DNA of 64,000 nt from Eubacterium sulci ATCC 35585 (GTDB lineage Bacteria; Bacillota; Clostridia; Peptostreptococcales; Anaerovoracaceae): the NCBI GenBank assembly GCA_001189495.1, contig CP012068.1, forward strand, positions 372,001-436,000, read 5' to 3'. Below are positions 6,795-15,262 of this stretch, piece after piece; position 1 is the first letter of the stretch; the number at the start of each line of letters is the position of its first letter. A program made the translations under genes and the position numbers. The notes beneath the pieces were generated by a model. It made no database searches, was not told where the DNA came from, and worked only from the letters and a program-made list of their open reading frames with translations.

Positions 6795-8138
6795 TTATAC
6801 AATACCCTGAAGCATCATAGCTTCTGCAACTCTCTCGAATCCAGCGATGTTAGCACCAGCGATTAGGTTGAATCCTAGGTTGTATCTTGCGCAAGCATCA
6901 GCTGATAGTCTGAAGATATTAACCATGATTCCCTCTAGCTGTCTGTAAACATCTTCCTCAGAGAATACGATGTGCTGAGCGTTCTGGCTCATCTCTAGGC
7001 ATGAGCATGCTACACCACCTGCGTTAGCAGCCTTTGATGGTCCAATAACTACGCCGTTTTCCTGTAGATATTCGATAGCTTCGTTAGTTGTAGGCATGTT
7101 TGCACCTTCGCATAGGTACTTACAACCATTAGCAACCATTGCCTTAGCATCTTCGATGCGGATTTCGTTCTGTGTTGCGCATGGGATATATAGATCAGCC
7201 TTAACTTCCCAAGGCTTCTTTCCAGCAAAGAACTTAGCATTTGGATACTTCTCAGCATAAGGTGAGCAGATGTTCTTTCCTGAATTTCTTAGCTCAAGAA
7301 GGAAATCTTCCTTTTCGCCTGATACTCCATCCTCATCAAGGATGTATCCATCTGGTCCTGAGATTGTGATAACTTTAGCGCCAAGCTGGTTTAGCTTCTG
7401 AACTGTTCCCCATGATACGTTACCGAATCCGGAAACTGCTACTGTCTTACCCTTTAGCTCTTCGCCACAGTGTTTCAGCATCTCTCTAGCAAAGAATACG
7501 ATTCCGTATCCTGTAGCTTCTGTTCTTCCAGCAAGACCACCGTTTGTTGTTCCCTTACCAGTCCAAGTTCCGTCGTAACGGTTTGTGATTCTCTTGTACT
7601 GACCCATCATGAATCCGATTTCTCTTCCACCTACACCAAGGTCTCCAGCTGGAACGTCTGTGTCAGGTCCGATGTGTCTGTAAAGCTCTGTGATGAATGA
7701 CTGACAGAATCTCATGATTTCAGCGTCTGACTTTCCGTTAGGATCAAAGTCTGAACCACCCTTACCACCACCGATTGGAAGGCCTGTAAGGCTGTTCTTG
7801 AAAATCTGCTCAAATCCTAGGAATTTAAGGATTCCAGGATATACGCTTGGTGCAAATCTCAAACCACCCTTGTAAGGTCCAAGAGCGCTGTTGAACTCAA
7901 CTCTGTATCCTCTGTTTACCTGTACTTTGCCGCTGTCGTCTACCCATGGAACTCTGAAGCTTACAGTTCTTTCTGGCTCAATAAGTCTCTCAAGCAGTCC
8001 AGCCTCGACATATTCAGGATGTGCTTCTAGAACAGGCTCGATAGAAGTAAGAACTTCTTCTATTGTCTGATGGAATTCAGGTTCGCCTGGATTCTTAGCG
8101 ATAGCTATGTCGATGTACTTCTGAACTAAATTTGCCAT
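6795..8138 (-). CDS. gdhA: Glutamate dehydrogenase (hexameric, NADP type)
   Basis: This enzyme catalyses the reversible amination of 2-oxoglutarate to glutamate in the cytoplasm. It has 447 residues, the usual length of the small hexameric class. The substrate-binding region is KGGLRFAPSVYPG (Lys90), and LTGLPIGGGKGGSDF carries the catalytic Lys126. PAGDLGVGGREIGFM follows, and a Rossmann domain begins at VAVSGFGNVSWGT. The start is ATG 8138 (MANLVQKY) behind AGGAG. The open frame extends about 24 codons upstream but lacks an SD there. It is transcribed alone from the promoter at 8219-8247. Many anaerobes use this enzyme for ammonia assimilation or glutamate fermentation, but the direction is not given by the sequence. 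Confidence 0.95.
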   Translation of the reverse strand: MANLVQKYIDIAIAKNPGEPEFHQTIEEVLTSIEPVLEAHPEYVEAGLLERLIEPERTVSFRVPWVDDSGKVQVNRGYRVEFNSALGPYKGGLRFAPSVYPGILKFLGFEQIFKNSLTGLPIGGGKGGSDFDPNGKSDAEIMRFCQSFITELYRHIGPDTDVPAGDLGVGGREIGFMMGQYKRITNRYDGTWTGKGTTNGGLAGRTEATGYGIVFFAREMLKHCGEELKGKTVAVSGFGNVSWGTVQKLNQLGAKVITISGPDGYILDEDGVSGEKEDFLLELRNSGKNICSPYAEKYPNAKFFAGKKPWEVKADLYIPCATQNEIRIEDAKAMVANGCKYLCEGANMPTTNEAIEYLQENGVVIGPSKAANAGGVACSCLEMSQNAQHIVFSEEDVYRQLEGIMVNIFRLSADACARYNLGFNLIAGANIAGFERVAEAMMLQGIV

Positions 8139-8218
8139 TTCGATCTCCTCTTTTCTTAAATACATACTGTGCTTTAGTTTTTTTATGCAATGCTGTGTAT
8201 ACACAAGCATCTAACCTA

Positions 8219-8247
8219 AATATACCACTTTGATATTTTTTCGTCAA
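8219..8247 (-). promoter_or_regulatory. gdhA promoter
   Basis: Read on the minus strand, TTGACG (8247-8242) and TATATT (8224-8219) are 17 bases apart, and a TGG precedes the -10. The 15-base word ATCAAAGTGGTATAT here recurs at 27994-28008. Confidence 0.75.
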
Positions 8248-8407
8248 TATGAAATGGGACAAAAGGGGAACTAATTTAATTTAATTTTTCTGATAGTTCG
8301 CCAGCACAAATTTGATGCAAAATCCTTGTGTTATAGGGATATATTTTTATAATCAAAGCTATAGATTTTGATATTAAATTTATTGGACACCTAAGCCATC
8401 TTGCAGT

Positions 8408-8437
8408 TTGACACAGAGCCTTTAGGTGGCTTATAAT
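8408..8437 (+). promoter_or_regulatory. Promoter of the FemX-like gene
   Basis: A perfect TTGACA (8408-8413) and a perfect TATAAT (8432-8437) are separated by 18 bases, 34 bases before the ATG. Nothing else recognisable lies in 8248-8407. Confidence 0.8.
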
Positions 8438-8470
8438 GTTATGGAATATGATTATAAATAGGCGGTAGAA

Positions 8471-9676
8471 ATGTATATTTTCAGAGATAATGTAGATGCT
8501 AATACGCATGACAATTTCATATCGCAGTCAGAGCTAGGAAATCTTCTTCAGTCAAGCAGATGGAGTCAGATTAAGAGTAACTGGGGCCATGCTAGAGTTG
8601 GAGTTTTTGATGGAGATGATCAGATTGCAGCTTGTCTTGTTTTGATTAAGCATTTACCTCTTGGCTTTACGATGATGTACATTCCTAGAGGACCTATACT
8701 TGACTATAGCAATGATGAACTAGTTGAGTTTTTTTTCAAAGAACTAAAGCAGTGGTCCAAGAAGCATAGATGTCTTTTTGTTAAAGTAGATCCGCCTGTG
8801 TTACGAGGTCGCTATCAGCAGCTAGGTGTTCCTGTGATATTCGATGCAGGCTCTGAGGCGTTAGAGCATCTAGAGGCGGCAGGACTTAAACATATTGGCT
8901 TTACAGTAGGTATGTCAGCAACGATACAGCCTAGATTTAACATGGTTTGCTGCAAGGATGAATTCGGCGAAGACTATCTGAGCAAAAAGGGAAAAAAGAA
9001 TTATAAAACTGCAGTAAAAAATAAGTTTTTACAGACAGTATATGTTGATAAATCGGGACTTGATGATTTTGAGAGGGTAATGAACTGCACGGCTGATCGT
9101 CAGGGCGTTTCTCTAAGAGATAGAGAGTACTATGAGCTATTGCTAGATACATATGGGGAAGGTGCTTTTTTGACACTTACTTATATGGATATTAAAGGTG
9201 AGTACGAGGAGGCTGCTTTGCTCCATGACAAATGCCTTGCTGATCTTGAGGCATGTCCAGAGACTGCACCAAAGAAGAGGTTTAAGCTCGAGGAAAATCT
9301 CGCTTCATACACTCGTAGAGTTAACGAAGGAGAGGCTAATTTAGCAAAGTATGGGGACAAGCAGTGTATAGCAGGTGCTCTCAGCATAATATTTGGTGAG
9401 ACGGCAGAACTTTTATATGCTGGTGCAGACAATGACTTTAGAAGACTTATGGCTCCGTATAAGACTTGGTTTTCGGCTATGGAGACAAGCTTCGAAAGAG
9501 GATGCAATTATGTAAACCTTGGCGGCATATCGGGTTACAAAGATGATGGGTTACAGGAATTTAAGAGCTCATTCAATCCATATATTCATGAGTACTTAGG
9601 TGAATTTGATCTGCCTGTTTCTAAGCTGCTGTATAAACCGAGCAGATGGATGTTTGATAAGCGCAAGGGCGTTTAG
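8471..9676 (+). CDS. FemX/FemAB-family peptidoglycan cross-bridge aminoacyltransferase
   Basis: This 401-residue protein has the FemAB fold, two GNAT-like halves with a helical arm inserted in the second. The first half starts near NLLQSSRWSQIKSNWGH. FVKVDPPV and GLKHIGFTVGMSATIQPRFN are typical of the family. A charged coiled segment at about 240-295 is the usual arm. The C-terminal block YVNLGGISGYKDDGLQEFKS is a family hallmark. FemX-type enzymes transfer an amino acid from aminoacyl-tRNA to the lipid II stem peptide at the cytoplasmic membrane face. The added residue cannot be read from the sequence. It is followed after 54 bases by mgtE on the same strand. Confidence 0.82.
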   Translation: MYIFRDNVDANTHDNFISQSELGNLLQSSRWSQIKSNWGHARVGVFDGDDQIAACLVLIKHLPLGFTMMYIPRGPILDYSNDELVEFFFKELKQWSKKHRCLFVKVDPPVLRGRYQQLGVPVIFDAGSEALEHLEAAGLKHIGFTVGMSATIQPRFNMVCCKDEFGEDYLSKKGKKNYKTAVKNKFLQTVYVDKSGLDDFERVMNCTADRQGVSLRDREYYELLLDTYGEGAFLTLTYMDIKGEYEEAALLHDKCLADLEACPETAPKKRFKLEENLASYTRRVNEGEANLAKYGDKQCIAGALSIIFGETAELLYAGADNDFRRLMAPYKTWFSAMETSFERGCNYVNLGGISGYKDDGLQEFKSSFNPYIHEYLGEFDLPVSKLLYKPSRWMFDKRKGV

Positions 9677-9730
9677 TATGGAATTTAAGAGTACAGATGT
9701 TATTACTTTTGATAGAGAGAGGAGGGTGCA

Positions 9731-11128
9731 ATGGAAAACCTAACAATAGCGGATAGAGATTTAGCTATGGAGGAAAGTCTCGAGAAAATTATCGAGCTAG
9801 TATTGGAGAAAAAATACTTCTTAGCACGTGATGAGCTCCTCAAATATAACGCTGTTGATATTGCTGAGCTTCTAGAAGAAGTCATGGAGGATGTTGGTAT
9901 TCAGGCTGCCGTTATTCTTTTTAGGCTCTTGCCAAAGGATGTTTCTGTAGATGTTTTCTCTGAGCTTCCATCAGATGATCAGGTTGAGATTGTAAGCAGT
10001 ATTACCGATAGAGAAATTCACTACATCGTTCATGAGATGGACTTCGACGATAAAATCGATATTCTCGAGGAACTTCCAGCTAACATTGTTGACAAGATAC
10101 TCGAAAAGACGCCTAAGAGCGAGAGAAGGCTAATCAATACCTTCCTTAACTATCCAGATAACTGTGCCGGAAGTCTGATGACTCCTGACTATATAAGTTT
10201 GCAAAAGGACTGGACTGTTAGAGAGGCGCTTGACCACATTAAGAGAGAGGGCATAGATGCCGAGACCATCTATACTTGTTATGTAAAGGATAGAGGGCGT
10301 AAGCTCATAGGTATAGTTTCGCTTTCGACATTGGTTGTTTCAGATGACAATACCAAGATAAACGATATAATGCATACGGAATTCGTATATGAGAATGTAT
10401 ACGATGACCAGGAAGATGTTGCGGCAGATTTTAAGAAATATGGTTTCATGGCTATTCCAGTAGTAGACAATGAGTTTAGACTTGTCGGAATCATAACCTT
10501 TGACGACATTCTCGATGTCATCGAAGAAGAAGCTACTGAGGATATCGAGCGTATGAACGGTGTCATCGACTTTGATAAATCCGACAGAACCTATCTTGAT
10601 ATGTCACCTTGGCAGCATGTGATTAACAGACTGCCTTGGCTTTTGATTTTGATGGTGGCATATGTGTTCACGGGTAAGATCATAAGTAACTTCGAGGGAC
10701 AGCTTTCGGATTATACTAATTTGATAACATATATGCCTATGCTTATGGGTACAGGAGGAAATACAGGTTCGCAGGCTGCGACTTTGATTATTCGTGGACT
10801 TGCGACCGATGAGGTTGAGCCACAGGATTTCCTAAAGATACTTTGGAAGGAAATAAGAGTAGGAATTATTCTCGGTACGATTTTGAGCATTATCAACTTC
10901 GCAAGAATTTATTTCCTAGAGGGAGTGCCTTTCTCACAGACAATTACTGTATGTACTTCAATGATTGGTATAGTTATGTTTGCTAAGATTTTGGGAAGTA
11001 TGATTCCACTTATCGTTAAGAAGCTGAATCTTGACCCTGCACTTATCGCAAATCCAGCAATTTCATCTGTATCGGATGCCGTTGCTCTATCAATTTACTT
11101 CTTGATGGCAGGAATCTTCGTATTTTAA
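9731..11128 (+). CDS. mgtE: Magnesium transporter MgtE
   Basis: This 465-residue protein has the MgtE architecture. A cytosolic superhelical N domain covers about 1-130, paired CBS domains cover about 140-262, a plug helix follows, and five membrane segments occupy about 285-465. The pore motif region is MLMGTGGNTGSQAATLIIRGLA, and NPAISSVSDAVALSIYF is also conserved. MgtE is a Mg2+ channel gated by Mg2+ bound between the N and CBS domains. The RBS GAGGAGGGTG precedes ATG 9731. No Mg2+-sensing leader is visible upstream. The downstream NAD(P)HX dehydratase gene begins within about 20 bases, so the two are probably co-transcribed. Confidence 0.93.
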   Translation: MENLTIADRDLAMEESLEKIIELVLEKKYFLARDELLKYNAVDIAELLEEVMEDVGIQAAVILFRLLPKDVSVDVFSELPSDDQVEIVSSITDREIHYIVHEMDFDDKIDILEELPANIVDKILEKTPKSERRLINTFLNYPDNCAGSLMTPDYISLQKDWTVREALDHIKREGIDAETIYTCYVKDRGRKLIGIVSLSTLVVSDDNTKINDIMHTEFVYENVYDDQEDVAADFKKYGFMAIPVVDNEFRLVGIITFDDILDVIEEEATEDIERMNGVIDFDKSDRTYLDMSPWQHVINRLPWLLILMVAYVFTGKIISNFEGQLSDYTNLITYMPMLMGTGGNTGSQAATLIIRGLATDEVEPQDFLKILWKEIRVGIILGTILSIINFARIYFLEGVPFSQTITVCTSMIGIVMFAKILGSMIPLIVKKLNLDPALIANPAISSVSDAVALSIYFLMAGIFVF

Positions 11129-11149
11129 TTGTTTATAAGGACGTGTCCT

Positions 11150-12016
11150 ATGAGTTTTGAGGATAAAGACACTAATGCGATAATGCTTGATTCAAAATAC
11201 TGCAAGTGCTTGCTTCCGGTGAGAGAAGAGGACTTTTCGAAGTCTGACTGCGGGAATGTGCTGATTATTGCGGGCTTTTCTGGTATGGTTGGGGCAGCAT
11301 ATATGGCCAGCTTTTCGGCTCTGAGAAGCGGCGTAGGTCTAGTCAGAGTATTGACGACTGATTTAGGAACTATACCTATGCAGTGTCTTTTGCCAGAGGC
11401 TATATGCGTGAGCGAGGATGAAGCTTTTAGTCATCTTGCTTCTTTTGACGCTGTTGCAATAGGACCAGGAATGGGTGTCAGCGATAAGACCGCAAGTCTG
11501 ATCAGGCGAGTATGTGAGGAATTTTCGGGACCTATAGTAATTGATGCAGATGGGCTAAACACCTTGGCTGATGAAAGATTTGACTTGACTGATGTAATTA
11601 AAGATGCAAAGAATGTCTGCTTGACACCTCATAAGGGTGAAGCGGCTAGACTTTTAGAGTGTGAGCCAAGCGAGATAAGAGTAGAAAATCGCATGGAATT
11701 TTGCAAGACTATATCGATGAAGTATAATGCAATCTGCCTATTAAAGGGTAAGAATACATGTGTGGCTAGCCCTGATGGAAGACTTGCGATAAACACGAGC
11801 GGAAATCCAGGTATGGCTACTGCTGGCTCAGGTGATGTGCTTACAGGAATGATTACTGCTTTTGCAGGACAGGGGCTTAAGCTCTTTGACGCGACATGTC
11901 TCGGAGCGTTTTTGCACGGAAAGGCTGGCGATGAAGCTGCTTTTGAACTTGGTCAAATAAGCATGATGGCTAGAGATATAATTGAACACATACCAAAGGC
12001 CATTGAGTCATTGTAA
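11150..12016 (+). CDS. nnrD: ADP/ATP-dependent NAD(P)H-hydrate dehydratase
   Basis: This 288-residue protein of the ribokinase-like YjeF C-terminal family repairs hydrated NAD(P)H using ADP or ATP. Conserved blocks are GNVLIIAGFSGMVGAAYMAS, AIGPGMGVS, VIDADGLNTLA, LTPHKGEAARLL and the nucleotide-binding GNPGMATAGSGDVLTGMI. The YjeF N-terminal epimerase domain is absent, so this is a single-domain form. ATG 11150 has AAGGA upstream. A TTG in frame directly after the mgtE stop is less likely. It sits between mgtE and the transketolase genes. Confidence 0.92.
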   Translation: MSFEDKDTNAIMLDSKYCKCLLPVREEDFSKSDCGNVLIIAGFSGMVGAAYMASFSALRSGVGLVRVLTTDLGTIPMQCLLPEAICVSEDEAFSHLASFDAVAIGPGMGVSDKTASLIRRVCEEFSGPIVIDADGLNTLADERFDLTDVIKDAKNVCLTPHKGEAARLLECEPSEIRVENRMEFCKTISMKYNAICLLKGKNTCVASPDGRLAINTSGNPGMATAGSGDVLTGMITAFAGQGLKLFDATCLGAFLHGKAGDEAAFELGQISMMARDIIEHIPKAIESL

Positions 12017-12073
12017 AGTATTAAAATAAATAGGTTTACAAAACTATTGTTTTGTCATATATGGAGGGAAAGA

Positions 12074-12892
12074 ATGGAAAACATCAACTATGGGGAAATT
12101 GCAGCTAGGATTAGGGTTGACGTAATCAAGGCTGTGTACAATGCGGGATCAGGACATCCCGGAGGAAGTCTATCGGCAGCAGATATTCTTACAGCTCTAT
12201 ATTTCAGAGAGATGAATATAGATCCAAAGAATCCTAAGCTAAAGGGAAGAGATAGATTTGTTCTATCAAAGGGGCACGCTGCTCCAGTACAGTATGCAGC
12301 TTTAGCAGAAAGAGGATATTTCCCTGTTGAAGATATAATGACTTTGAGAAAGCTCGGAAGCGAATTCCAGGGTCATCCTAATATGCATAAGGTACCAGGC
12401 GTTGAGATGTCAACAGGTTCACTAGGACAGGGCTTTTCTGTATGCGTGGGTATGGCTCTAGCATCAAAGCTGGATGATGACGGTAGCAGAGTGTTCACTC
12501 TCCTTGGAGATGGAGAGCTTCAGGAGGGTCTAGTTTGGGAAGCTGCTATGGCTGCAGGTCACTACAAGCTAAACAATCTAGTCGCTTTTGTTGACTGGAA
12601 TGGGCTTCAGATAGACGGTGAAAATGACAAGGTAATGACGGTAAAGCCAATTGATGAGAAGTTCAAAGCTTTTGGCTGGCATGTTCAGGTCATTGACGGA
12701 CATAATTTTGATGAAATATTTGCTGCTTTGGATGAGACTAAGAAGGTTTCTGATAAGCCATCGGTAATCATAGCTCACACTCATAAGGGGCAGGGTGTTT
12801 CATTTATGAAGGACAATGCCGGATGGCATGGCAAGGCACCTAACGAGGAGCAGGCAAAGCAAGCAGTTGAAGAACTTGGAGGTCAGTGGTAA
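12074..12892 (+). CDS. Transketolase, N-terminal (TPP-binding) subunit
   Basis: This is the 272-residue first half of a split transketolase, the usual form in Clostridia and archaea. It binds thiamine diphosphate through [19 protein letters not shown] and DWNGLQIDG. Substrate and cofactor histidines are in [15 protein letters not shown] and GHPNMH. With its partner it moves two-carbon units between pentose-phosphate sugars. ATG 12074 follows GGAGGGA. The open frame reaches 12047 but has no SD there. The stop overlaps the start of the next subunit (TAATG), so the pair is translationally coupled. Confidence 0.95.
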   Translation: MENINYGEIAARIRVDVIKAVYNAGSGHPGGSLSAADILTALYFREMNIDPKNPKLKGRDRFVLSKGHAAPVQYAALAERGYFPVEDIMTLRKLGSEFQGHPNMHKVPGVEMSTGSLGQGFSVCVGMALASKLDDDGSRVFTLLGDGELQEGLVWEAAMAAGHYKLNNLVAFVDWNGLQIDGENDKVMTVKPIDEKFKAFGWHVQVIDGHNFDEIFAALDETKKVSDKPSVIIAHTHKGQGVSFMKDNAGWHGKAPNEEQAKQAVEELGGQW

Positions 12893-13824
12893 TGGGAAAT
12901 AAACAGGCGACAAGAGAGGCATACGGAAAGGTTCTGGTTGAGCTAGGAAAAGAAAATCCAAACCTTATTGTCATGGACGCAGACCTTTCAGGATCAACTA
13001 AGACAGGAGAATTTGCTAAGGTTTATCCTGAAAGATTCTTTAATATGGGAATAGCAGAGCAGAATCTATACGCCTCAGCAGCGGGAATAGCGCTTTCAGG
13101 AAAGGTTGTTTGCGCATCTACTTTTGCGATGTTTGCAGCAGGAAGAGCTTTTGAGATTATCAGAAATTCAATCGGATATACATCAGCTAATGTTAAGATT
13201 TGTGCAACTCATGCAGGTATAACTGTAGGTGAGGATGGAGCGAGTCACCAGACCTTTGAGGATCTTGCTTTGATGAGAACTATTCCAGGGATGACAGTTA
13301 TCAATCCATGCGACGGTGTAAGCGCTGAGAAGCTGATAAGACAGGCAGTTGCCTTTGATGGACCTGCATATATTAGACTTGGAAGAGCATCGGTTCCTGT
13401 TTTCTATAGCGAAAACGACGAGATTGAGCTTGGAAAAGCTAAGGTTCTTAAAGAGGGTAAGGATGTTACAATCTTTGCGACTGGCATCATGGTTTCAGAG
13501 GCTATGGATGCAGCGAAGAGCCTTGCGGATGATGGAGTAGATGCCGAGGTAATCGATATCCACACAATCAAGCCGCTTGATGAAAAGGCAATTATCGAAA
13601 GTGCTAAGAAGACTGGTCTAGTTGTAACAGCTGAGGAGCATTCAGTTATAGGCGGTCTCGGCGGTGCTGTGGCAGAACTTCTTTCGAGAGAGCTTCCAAC
13701 AAAGATGGCTATGGTTGGCCAGCAGGATACTTTCGGTGAGTCAGGAAAGCCAGACGAACTAAAAGAAAAATATGGAATGACGGCGAAACATATCGTAGAA
13801 GCTGTTAAGAAAATCTGCAAATAA
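12892..13824 (+). CDS. Transketolase, C-terminal subunit
   Basis: This 310-residue protein carries the pyrimidine-binding and C-terminal domains of transketolase. Motifs are MDADLSGSTKTGEFA, FNMGIAEQNLYASAAGIA (the Glu of GIAEQ activates the TPP ring), THAGITVGEDGASHQTFEDLALMR and INPCDGVSAEKL. ATG 12892 is 8 bases after GGAGGT. A GTG two codons upstream (12886) is possible but less well placed. It overlaps the N-terminal subunit by one base. Immediately downstream the sequence becomes foreign (an IS remnant and a bacteriocin island), so the original downstream neighbour of this operon may have been displaced. Confidence 0.95.
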   Translation: MGNKQATREAYGKVLVELGKENPNLIVMDADLSGSTKTGEFAKVYPERFFNMGIAEQNLYASAAGIALSGKVVCASTFAMFAAGRAFEIIRNSIGYTSANVKICATHAGITVGEDGASHQTFEDLALMRTIPGMTVINPCDGVSAEKLIRQAVAFDGPAYIRLGRASVPVFYSENDEIELGKAKVLKEGKDVTIFATGIMVSEAMDAAKSLADDGVDAEVIDIHTIKPLDEKAIIESAKKTGLVVTAEEHSVIGGLGGAVAELLSRELPTKMAMVGQQDTFGESGKPDELKEKYGMTAKHIVEAVKKICK

Positions 13825-13857
13825 GTAAAGTTCAAATTTCCCCTTACATCTGATATG

Positions 13858-13896
13858 TACCCTCTTTACTGGACACCTAGTAAGGAGGGTATTTTT
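13858..13896 (+). repeat. Hairpin at the left end of the IS3-like remnant
   Basis: TACCCTCTTTACT (13858-13870) pairs with AGTAAGGAGGGTA (13879-13891), 12 of 13 bases, followed by five T. It starts close to a TGTACCC that resembles an IS3-family terminus. It could also terminate the transketolase transcript. Confidence 0.6.
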
Positions 13897-14127
13897 ATGC
13901 GTTACAGTCATGAGTATAAGTTAGAGTGTATTGAGCTATATAGACAAGGAATATGGACTGAAACACCAGAAGGAATAAAAACAACAAATTTTCGTAAAAT
14001 GATTCGATACTGGGTTTGTATCGAAGAACAAAATGGACCAGACGCTTTAAAACATTCAGGTAATAACAAAGTGTGGACACCTGAAGAGATGGGAAAGAGT
14101 ACACCTATGAACAAGCCCAAAATATGA
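13897..14127 (+). pseudogene. IS3-family transposase OrfA remnant
   Basis: The 76-residue frame begins MRYSHEYKLECIELYRQG and reads through ETPEGIKTTNFRKMIRYWV to GPDALKHSGNNKVWTPEE. This is the N-terminal helix-turn-helix part of IS3/IS150-type OrfA proteins. After WTPEE the sequence diverges and stops. The rest of OrfA and all of the OrfB integrase are missing. ATG 13897 has AAGGAGGG upstream. The remnant marks the left edge of the AT-rich island next to the transketolase operon. Confidence 0.7.
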
Positions 14128-14142
14128 TGGATGTGACTGCTG

Positions 14143-14391
14143 GTGATTAAAACAGTAATTAACTTTTCAGATGATAGAACAGTGGCTTATGGTAAACTTC
14201 AAAACGGAAGAACCTTTATTATTGATTCGAAGGTTTGGGATAAAATAAAGACAGTTAAAATTCATCTTACTAGAAGGAGCTCTATAGGTAAACAATATTA
14301 TATCTATAGGAAAGATACATCAAAAAACAATAATAGACGGAAAATTGCGATTTATATTATTGACATTCACAAAAGATATGGTAAACTATAA
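14143..14391 (+). pseudogene. Small AT-rich frame resembling the N-terminus of an HNH/homing-type protein
   Basis: The frame has GTG 14143 and 82 residues. The stretch VAYGKLQNGRTFIIDSKVWD recalls the beginning of phage-type HNH endonucleases (in which a strand pair precedes the LHR core). No LHR, HNH or AP2 core follows, and the rest is Lys/Arg/Asn-rich. It is probably a truncated gene left in the island. It could also be non-coding, because the start lacks a convincing SD. Confidence 0.3.
14360..14387 (+). promoter_or_regulatory. Candidate promoter of the bacteriocin operon
   Basis: A perfect TTGACA at 14360-14365 is followed after 16 bases by TGG-TAAACT (-10 at 14382-14387). A TATAAT-like CTATAAT follows but sits too far from the -35. 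The XRE gene begins 30 bases downstream. Confidence 0.5.
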
Positions 14392-14416
14392 TTAACCAAA
14401 TGAAGAAGGCTAAATA

Positions 14417-14650
14417 ATGAAGAATAGAATTGAAGAATATAGAAAACCATTAGGGTTATCACAACATAGATTAGGTAAAAAAATTGGGATATCAAGAATA
14501 AGTATAAACCAAATAGAAACAGGAAAAACAATGCCAAGTATGAAAACTGCAAATGATATTGCAAATGCTTTAGGTGTTTGCGTATATAAGATTTTCGATT
14601 TGGACGGAGAAGAAACATATAAGTGTTATAGTCGCAATTGTTGTCAATAA
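14417..14650 (+). CDS. XRE/Cro-type transcriptional regulator
   Basis: This 77-residue protein is almost entirely one HTH_3 domain. Helices begin at LGLSQHRLGKKIGISRISINQIETGKTMPS, the canonical Q-x(3)-A/G recognition arrangement. The tail CYSRNCCQ is cysteine-rich. It is the first gene of the island after the IS remnant and lies 130 bases upstream of the bacteriocin precursor, so it probably controls that operon. The Cys cluster could sense redox state or metal, or may be neutral. The DNA is more AT-rich than the flanking housekeeping genes, which fits acquisition. Confidence 0.75.
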   Translation: MKNRIEEYRKPLGLSQHRLGKKIGISRISINQIETGKTMPSMKTANDIANALGVCVYKIFDLDGEETYKCYSRNCCQ

Positions 14651-14687
14651 TATGTAGGATTACATTGAGTAATAGGAGGTGAAAGTT

Positions 14688-14729
14688 ATGAAATATAATA
14701 ATCCTCAGAGGTATAAGAATGGAGATTGA
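14688..14729 (+). CDS. Micro-ORF upstream of the bacteriocin gene
   Basis: A 13-codon frame encoding MKYNNPQRYKNGD starts 8 bases after a near-perfect AGGAGGTG Shine-Dalgarno (14676-14683) and stops 53 bases before the bacteriocin ATG. The SD is stronger than that of many real genes here. It could be a leader peptide setting bacteriocin translation, or a signalling or accessory peptide. Its function is unknown. Confidence 0.4.
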   Translation: MKYNNPQRYKNGD

Positions 14730-14781
14730 TTTCCTTTTGAAAGGGAATATAGCAAAATTTTTTAGAAAGTGAGGAAGTAAT

Positions 14782-15174
14782 ATGTTAAAAAAGAAAATTT
14801 TAGGAGTAGGACTTGCCACTTTGTTATCAGTGAGTGCGTTATTGCCAATGAATGTATTTGCCGCAGAAAATGATATGCAAACTCTAAAAGTAACATTAGA
14901 GGGAATTGAAAGTTCAATGATGAAGCCAACTTGGGTATCACCAGGAATGAATTTTCAATATCCTAGTCAAGGTGGAACGTGGGTATATGGTTCTTGGGAT
15001 GCTAAGTATCGTTCATACTATACGGTTAAGAAATGCCATGGCAGTACTGTTATAAGTGGCGATAGAAAATCGCGCAGTATTGATACTGCGTCTGGAAAAA
15101 CTTCTATTGCTGAACTTTGGGGAATTAACAATCCGGGTGCTGATCCTCATTACTATTACAGAGTATGCAACTAA
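14782..15174 (+). CDS. Lactococcin 972-family bacteriocin precursor
   Basis: This 130-residue secreted protein has a Sec signal peptide at 1-27 (LLPMNVFA-AEND). The mature part ends in the family signature of paired aromatic and Gly residues: GGTWVYGSWDAKYRSYYTVK, then HGSTVISGDRKSRS, and HYYYRVCN at the end. Lactococcin 972 binds lipid II and blocks septum formation in related bacteria. Unlike the classical 66-residue mature toxin, this one carries an extra N-terminal segment of about 45 residues and two cysteines (KKCHG and RVCN) that could form a disulfide. It is followed by the two genes normally linked to this family. AGTGAGGAAG serves as the RBS. Confidence 0.85.
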   Translation: MLKKKILGVGLATLLSVSALLPMNVFAAENDMQTLKVTLEGIESSMMKPTWVSPGMNFQYPSQGGTWVYGSWDAKYRSYYTVKKCHGSTVISGDRKSRSIDTASGKTSIAELWGINNPGADPHYYYRVCN

Positions 15175-15198
15175 TAAAATAGCATATTTTATAAATTT

Positions 15199-15232
15199 AA
15201 AAGCGGGAGAGGACTAAACTCTCCTGCTTTTT
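15199..15232 (+). terminator. Hairpin terminator between bacteriocin and immunity/export genes
   Basis: AAAAGCGGGAGAG pairs with CTCTCCTGCTTTTT with one G-T pair. Partial termination here would give excess bacteriocin transcript over the downstream transporter genes. Confidence 0.7.
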
Positions 15233-15262
15233 AAAAATTAAAATAAAGGATGGGGATGAAAC

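Noticed and set aside
7470-7700. A plus-strand frame within gdhA
   Set aside because: Antisense shadow of a well-supported gene, with Ser/Cys/Val bias.
13404-13835. A 143-residue minus-strand frame across the transketolase subunit
   Set aside because: Antisense shadow with Ser-rich composition. The sense gene has full family motifs.
14694-14699. TATAAT as a separate bacteriocin promoter
   Set aside because: The only nearby -35-like word (TTGAGT, 14665) is 23 bases away, and the TATAAT lies within the micro-ORF.
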